From contig NZ_LAZX01000094.1 of NCBI RefSeq assembly GCF_000980895.1, positions 1 through 64,000 on the forward strand: 64,000 bases of DNA, read 5' to 3'. The translations under genes were made by a program, and so were the position numbers. This document shows positions 62,945-64,000 of the stretch, in pieces (position 1 is the stretch's first letter; each line of letters starts with the position of its first letter). Source of the DNA: Sphingomonas sp. Ag1 (GTDB lineage Bacteria; Pseudomonadota; Alphaproteobacteria; Sphingomonadales; Sphingomonadaceae). The notes beneath the pieces are model-generated. The model was not told where the DNA came from. It did not search any database and saw nothing but the letters and a program-made list of their open reading frames with translations.

Positions 62945-63019
62945 GGCCCCTTCGTCTAGTGGTTAGGACGCGGCCCTTTCACGGCTGAAACACGGGTTCG
63001 AGTCCCGTAGGGGTCACCA
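62945..63019 (+). tRNA. tRNA-Glu (anticodon UUC)
   Basis: Acceptor GGCCCCT (62945-62951) pairs with AGGGGTC (63009-63015), followed by ACCA. Anticodon stem CGGCC... encloses CTTTCAC with anticodon TTC, and the T arm CGGGTTCGAGTCCCG is canonical. It reads GAA and GAG codons. Free-standing, between recJ and the dehydrogenase gene. Confidence 0.97.
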
Positions 63020-63073
63020 GCTAAAAGCCCGCTTCGCCGGACTGGCGCCATGATGGGCGTCAGGAGGGGCGAG

Positions 63074-63829
63074 ATGAGTTTCGATCTCACGGGGCGCACC
63101 GCGCTGATTACCGGCGCATCGTCGGGCCTGGGCGCTCACTTCGCTGAAATCTTCGTTGCTGCGGGTGCGCGGGTCGTGATCGGCGCGCGCCGTGTCGATC
63201 GGGTGCGCGACCTTGCCGACCGGCTCGGGGATCGTGCCTTGCCGGTCGCCATCGATGTCCTGGATGAAGCCTCCATCACCGCCGCTTATGATGCCGCCGA
63301 AGCGCATTTCGGCGCGATCGACACGGTTGTCGCCAATGCCGGTGTTGCCAATGGTGGCCGCGCGATCGACATCCCCGCGGACAAGCTGCGCCAGACGATC
63401 GATACCAATTTCACCGGCGTGCTGCTGACCGCGCGAGAGGGGGCGCGGCGGATGATCGCCGCCGGCTCGCGTGAGAGTGGCCGCGGCCGCATCGTGCTGA
63501 TCGGGTCGATCACCGCGCACGTCACCGGCCATGGCGACAGCGCCTATGCCGCGTCGAAGGCGGCCGTCGCGCATCTCGGCCGCAATCTGGCGCGCGAATG
63601 GGTGCGGCTGGGCATCAACGTGAACGTGCTTCAGCCCGGCTATATCCAGACCGAGATCGCCGGCGACTGGTTCGAGACCGAGGGCGGCGCCCGGCAGGTC
63701 GCGGGCTGGCATCGCCGCCGCTTCATGCCGATCGACGTCCTCGACCCCCAGCTGCTGTATTTCGCCTCGGACGCGAGCGCGATGGTGACCGGGTCGGTGA
63801 TCGACATCGACGACGGCCAGTCACTCTGA
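63074..63829 (+). CDS. Short-chain dehydrogenase/reductase (SDR family)
   Basis: 251 residues from ATG 63074, AGGAGG upstream. Rossmann motif GRTALITGASSGLGAHFAEI (TGxxxGxG), NAG motif VVANAGVANGG, catalytic Ser in IVLIGSITA and YxxxK in SAYAASKAAVAHL. NAD(P)-dependent oxidoreductase of the classical type, such as 3-oxoacyl reductase or alcohol dehydrogenase; C-terminal SVIDIDDGQSL. The in-frame ATG at 63050 is less good. Begins 54 bases after tRNA-Glu. Confidence 0.93.
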   Translation: MSFDLTGRTALITGASSGLGAHFAEIFVAAGARVVIGARRVDRVRDLADRLGDRALPVAIDVLDEASITAAYDAAEAHFGAIDTVVANAGVANGGRAIDIPADKLRQTIDTNFTGVLLTAREGARRMIAAGSRESGRGRIVLIGSITAHVTGHGDSAYAASKAAVAHLGRNLAREWVRLGINVNVLQPGYIQTEIAGDWFETEGGARQVAGWHRRRFMPIDVLDPQLLYFASDASAMVTGSVIDIDDGQSL

Positions 63830-63875
63830 ACCACGCGGCTTCGACAATCCGATGCTGGACGCGTAAGCAGGCGCG

Positions 63876-64000
63876 GTGCGGACGATTGATCTGAATGCCG
63901 ATCTGGGGGAAGGTTTCGGCCCCTGGACGATGGGCGATGATGCGGCGATGCTGTCGCTCGTCACCAGTGCCAATGTCGCCTGTGGCGGCCATGCAAGCGA
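63876..64000 (+). CDS. pxpA: 5-oxoprolinase subunit A (LamB/YcsF family), cut by right edge
   Basis: GTG at 63876 opens a frame reading [41 protein letters not shown] and on to the window end. The DLNxDLGEGFG and [10 protein letters not shown] motifs identify PxpA, which with PxpB and PxpC converts 5-oxoproline to glutamate using ATP. Only 41 codons are visible, the N terminus; partner genes presumably lie further right. It starts 46 bases after the dehydrogenase stop, same direction. Confidence 0.9.
   Translation, partial: MRTIDLNADLGEGFGPWTMGDDAAMLSLVTSANVACGGHAS

Overview
The window is a gene-dense, high-GC chromosomal segment of an alphaproteobacterium, most likely a Sphingomonas-type member of the Sphingomonadales. 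Three things point there. The tmRNA gene is circularly permuted (two-piece, alphaproteobacterial type) and encodes the tag ANDNEALAIAA. A PLP decarboxylase sits next to a deoxyhypusine-synthase-like enzyme, the expected route to sym-homospermidine, a polyamine typical of Sphingomonas in the strict sense. The cell-envelope, cytochrome bc1 and tamAB gene sets are those of an aerobic Gram-negative. I see no insertion sequence, prophage, CRISPR array or plasmid function; this is core and lineage-specific chromosome.

Layout, 1-13 kb: an rRNA pseudouridine synthase cut by the left edge, a lone receiver-domain protein, a DUF983 zinc-ribbon membrane protein, two very small ORFs beside tRNA-Leu(UAG), then the protein quality-control genes tig, clpP and clpX with a glycosyltransferase and a MipA-like porin between them. 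A GNAT enzyme, the homospermidine gene pair and a threonine dehydratase follow. 13-19 kb: a 55-residue membrane protein, an alpha/beta hydrolase, two tandem cysteine desulfurases coupled to a [2Fe-2S] ferredoxin, the SRP RNA gene (ffs), dnaX and ybaB, a small membrane protein and mtgA.

19-34 kb: a LysR regulator, D-cysteine desulfhydrase, Asp/Glu racemase and two secreted metallopeptidases, all in one direction and plausibly an amino-acid/peptide scavenging module; then an alpha/beta hydrolase and a complete RND tripartite efflux operon on the minus strand. 34-43 kb: the tamA-tamB envelope assembly pair, a class B flavin monooxygenase and a single-domain asparaginase. 43-48 kb: two exported proteins of unknown function (one Met-rich lipoprotein), lipB, a pair of coupled polytopic membrane proteins, a GNAT enzyme, hemF and trmL.

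48-64 kb: the petABC cytochrome bc1 operon with a strong terminator, apt, a Gly/Tyr/Arg/Pro-rich exported protein, a MaoC hydratase, an ENPP-type phosphodiesterase, a sorbosone-dehydrogenase-like PQQ/beta-propeller protein, a Nudix hydrolase, a LemA-TPM-TPM operon, mscL, an Rrf2-type Fe-S regulator, the permuted ssrA gene, a prolyl-4-hydroxylase-like dioxygenase, recJ, tRNA-Glu(UUC), a short-chain dehydrogenase and the start of pxpA (5-oxoprolinase subunit A), cut by the right edge.

Nearly all long ORFs in other frames are antisense or alternate-frame shadows of these genes, as expected at this GC content. The most notable items are the split tmRNA gene, the polyamine pair, the single-domain asparaginase, the repeat-bearing Lys/Ala tail of trigger factor, the scaffold-less double cysteine desulfurase operon and several very small genes. 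I did not find convincing evidence of a wholly new multi-gene system.
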